Origin: Bdellovibrionales bacterium
GTDB taxonomy: Bacteria; Bdellovibrionota; UBA2428
Direction: 5' to 3'
DNA length: 22,762 nt
NCBI GenBank assembly: GCA_018266335.1
Contig: JAFEAR010000208.1
Coordinates: 1 to 22,762, forward strand
Below the pieces are notes generated by a model, which saw only the letters and a program-made list of their open reading frames with translations, made no database searches and had not been told where the DNA came from. Each line of letters opens with the position of its first letter. Position 1 is the stretch's first letter. The translations under genes were made by a program, and so were the position numbers. Of this stretch, positions 21,735 through 22,762 are shown piece by piece.

Positions 21735-22742
21735 ATGAGACACTGGCTGTATCTTTCCACCATCGTCCTTGGACTCCAAGCACTTTCCGGGCATGCCGCC
21801 AATGAAGCGGCGCCGCTACCACCCTTTGAAGCCATTCAAGACTCCACCCGGTGCCCCGGCACCGATCCCTTCGATCGTCGCTCCGTAATTCCTGCCGGCC
21901 CCCTTAAGGGCCAGGGCTTTAGCAGCTGCGTTGCTCGCTCGGCCCGCGCGCTAACCGTGAACGAAATGAAAACCCTGTCTACGCCTCCTAAGCGCGGACA
22001 AATGGCCGTCGCCAACGTTACCCACGCAGGGCATTTGTACGTGGCCTTTATAGATCCTACAGCGGTCGAAGACGTCATCGTACACATGGAACACTTTCCC
22101 GCCCCCGTGCCGGCTGCGCACGCAGAACTTCGCTTTCGCTTTCGTGCCAGTGCTCCCGCTAAACTGATTCCGCAGCGGAGAGAAGATCGTCACCTGCAAA
22201 CGCTCGAGCTTACTGATCTCGTGTTTTCGGTAGAAGCCATTACCGCCATCAAGGAACCAGATTTCGACGTTACCCGCAGCCTCGAAGAGCGCTATGGCAT
22301 TGTGTACCGCTTGGTTTCCCTCGAAGACAAATACAACTTTATGGTGGTTCGCCAAGGCCACAAAGTTGAGCAGTTCAAAATGAAACTCACTTCGGAACAA
22401 AAAAACAAAATGTTCCAGACGGCCATCTCCATGGCCACGCAAGCCAGCGATAAGCGCATGTACCACCTGCTCAACCGCAGCTGCGTAACGGAAATGTTCC
22501 GCGTAATCGACCAAACAATTCACTACGACAATGTTCGTCTGTTGGTAAAAAACTTCTTCGATTTCACTCGCCACTTGCCCACTCTTATTCCCCAAGCGCT
22601 TGGTAACCGCGGCCTGATGCTTCCAGGCACAGAAAGCTACCTGCCTTCGCTCAAAGACGAAATGGACGCTCGTTCGGTCGCACCGAAGGCAGACGAACCC
22701 CAAATCCTTGGATTTGACGATCTCGAAAGCCCAACCGTATAG
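21735..22742 (+). CDS. Exported protein with weak DUF4105 resemblance
   Basis: A 335-residue protein with a signal peptide (1-21, ending S-G-H-A-A). An early T-H-A-G-H (96-100) before a hydrophobic strand and a later Y-H-L-L-N-R-S-C-V-T (243-252) followed by a helix faintly resemble the conserved His and N-x-C-T elements of DUF4105/Lnb N-terminal periplasmic proteins. That family can act as a cysteine-type enzyme in some proposals, but here the match is by eye and weak. C40, C65 and C250 are the only cysteines. Probably co-transcribed with the M48 lipoprotein 12 bases upstream, so a shared role in the periplasm or outer membrane is inferred. Confidence 0.7.
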   Translation: MRHWLYLSTIVLGLQALSGHAANEAAPLPPFEAIQDSTRCPGTDPFDRRSVIPAGPLKGQGFSSCVARSARALTVNEMKTLSTPPKRGQMAVANVTHAGHLYVAFIDPTAVEDVIVHMEHFPAPVPAAHAELRFRFRASAPAKLIPQRREDRHLQTLELTDLVFSVEAITAIKEPDFDVTRSLEERYGIVYRLVSLEDKYNFMVVRQGHKVEQFKMKLTSEQKNKMFQTAISMATQASDKRMYHLLNRSCVTEMFRVIDQTIHYDNVRLLVKNFFDFTRHLPTLIPQALGNRGLMLPGTESYLPSLKDEMDARSVAPKADEPQILGFDDLESPTV

Positions 22743-22762
22743 ATCGAGTGTTGTCGCCGTGC

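Noticed and set aside
1..22762. tRNA, rRNA, riboswitch, insertion sequence or integration site
   Set aside because: No cloverleaf with a T-loop consensus, no transposase, no long terminal inverted repeats and no recognised aptamer core were seen on reading both strands; small RNAs cannot be excluded by eye.

Overview
The window looks like a chromosomal segment of a Gram-negative, GC-moderate bacterium of the Bdellovibrionota (Bdellovibrio-like predators and relatives). The strongest taxonomic hint is a TIGR02147-type regulator (4605-5369), a family concentrated in Bdellovibrionota and Fibrobacteres. Many signal peptides, lipoproteins and peptidoglycan-active enzymes fit this. The assignment is inferred from gene content, not from a marker gene. 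I see no tRNA, rRNA, CRISPR array, transposase or integrase, and no gene-free stretch above 300 bases.

Layout. 1-1038: the first bases of a minus-strand gene (edge-truncated), a small YvlD-type membrane protein, and a lipoprotein ending in a clear terminator. 1126-3343: two exported genes in one transcription unit, a phage-tail-fibre-like repeat protein followed closely by a poly-glycine protein with a phage-fibre-tip-like start; this is the most interesting region. 3496-5369: a TIGR02147 regulator whose stop codon overlaps the start of a secreted zinc protease. 5436-7372: a zinc alcohol dehydrogenase, a divergent BON-domain protein and a small secreted protein. 7439-8017: an isoprenylcysteine-methyltransferase-like membrane protein. 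8007-10886 (minus): a close-packed run of DEDDh exonuclease, stand-alone cyclic-nucleotide-binding domain, acyltransferase and an SDR lacking the usual catalytic pair.

10914-12877 (plus): periplasmic amidase_3 coupled to a GNAT acetyltransferase. 12878-14977: a peroxide-defence locus, ahpC-ahpD on the minus strand and divergent oxyR on the plus strand, with the cysteines needed for function. 14997-17955: a diverged NADAR-like protein, a short penicillin-binding transpeptidase and a class-A-like serine hydrolase. 17918-20456 (minus): coaE, a GlcD-type FAD oxidase and yajQ, tightly spaced. 20649-22742: an M48-type lipoprotein protease and an exported protein with a weak resemblance to DUF4105.

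Functionally the window mixes envelope and peptidoglycan remodelling (amidase, transpeptidase, serine hydrolase, two proteases), peroxide defence, and exported fibre-like proteins that could act in surface attachment. Start codons were revised from the longest reading frame wherever a Shine-Dalgarno site, stop/start overlap or signal peptide favoured an internal start.
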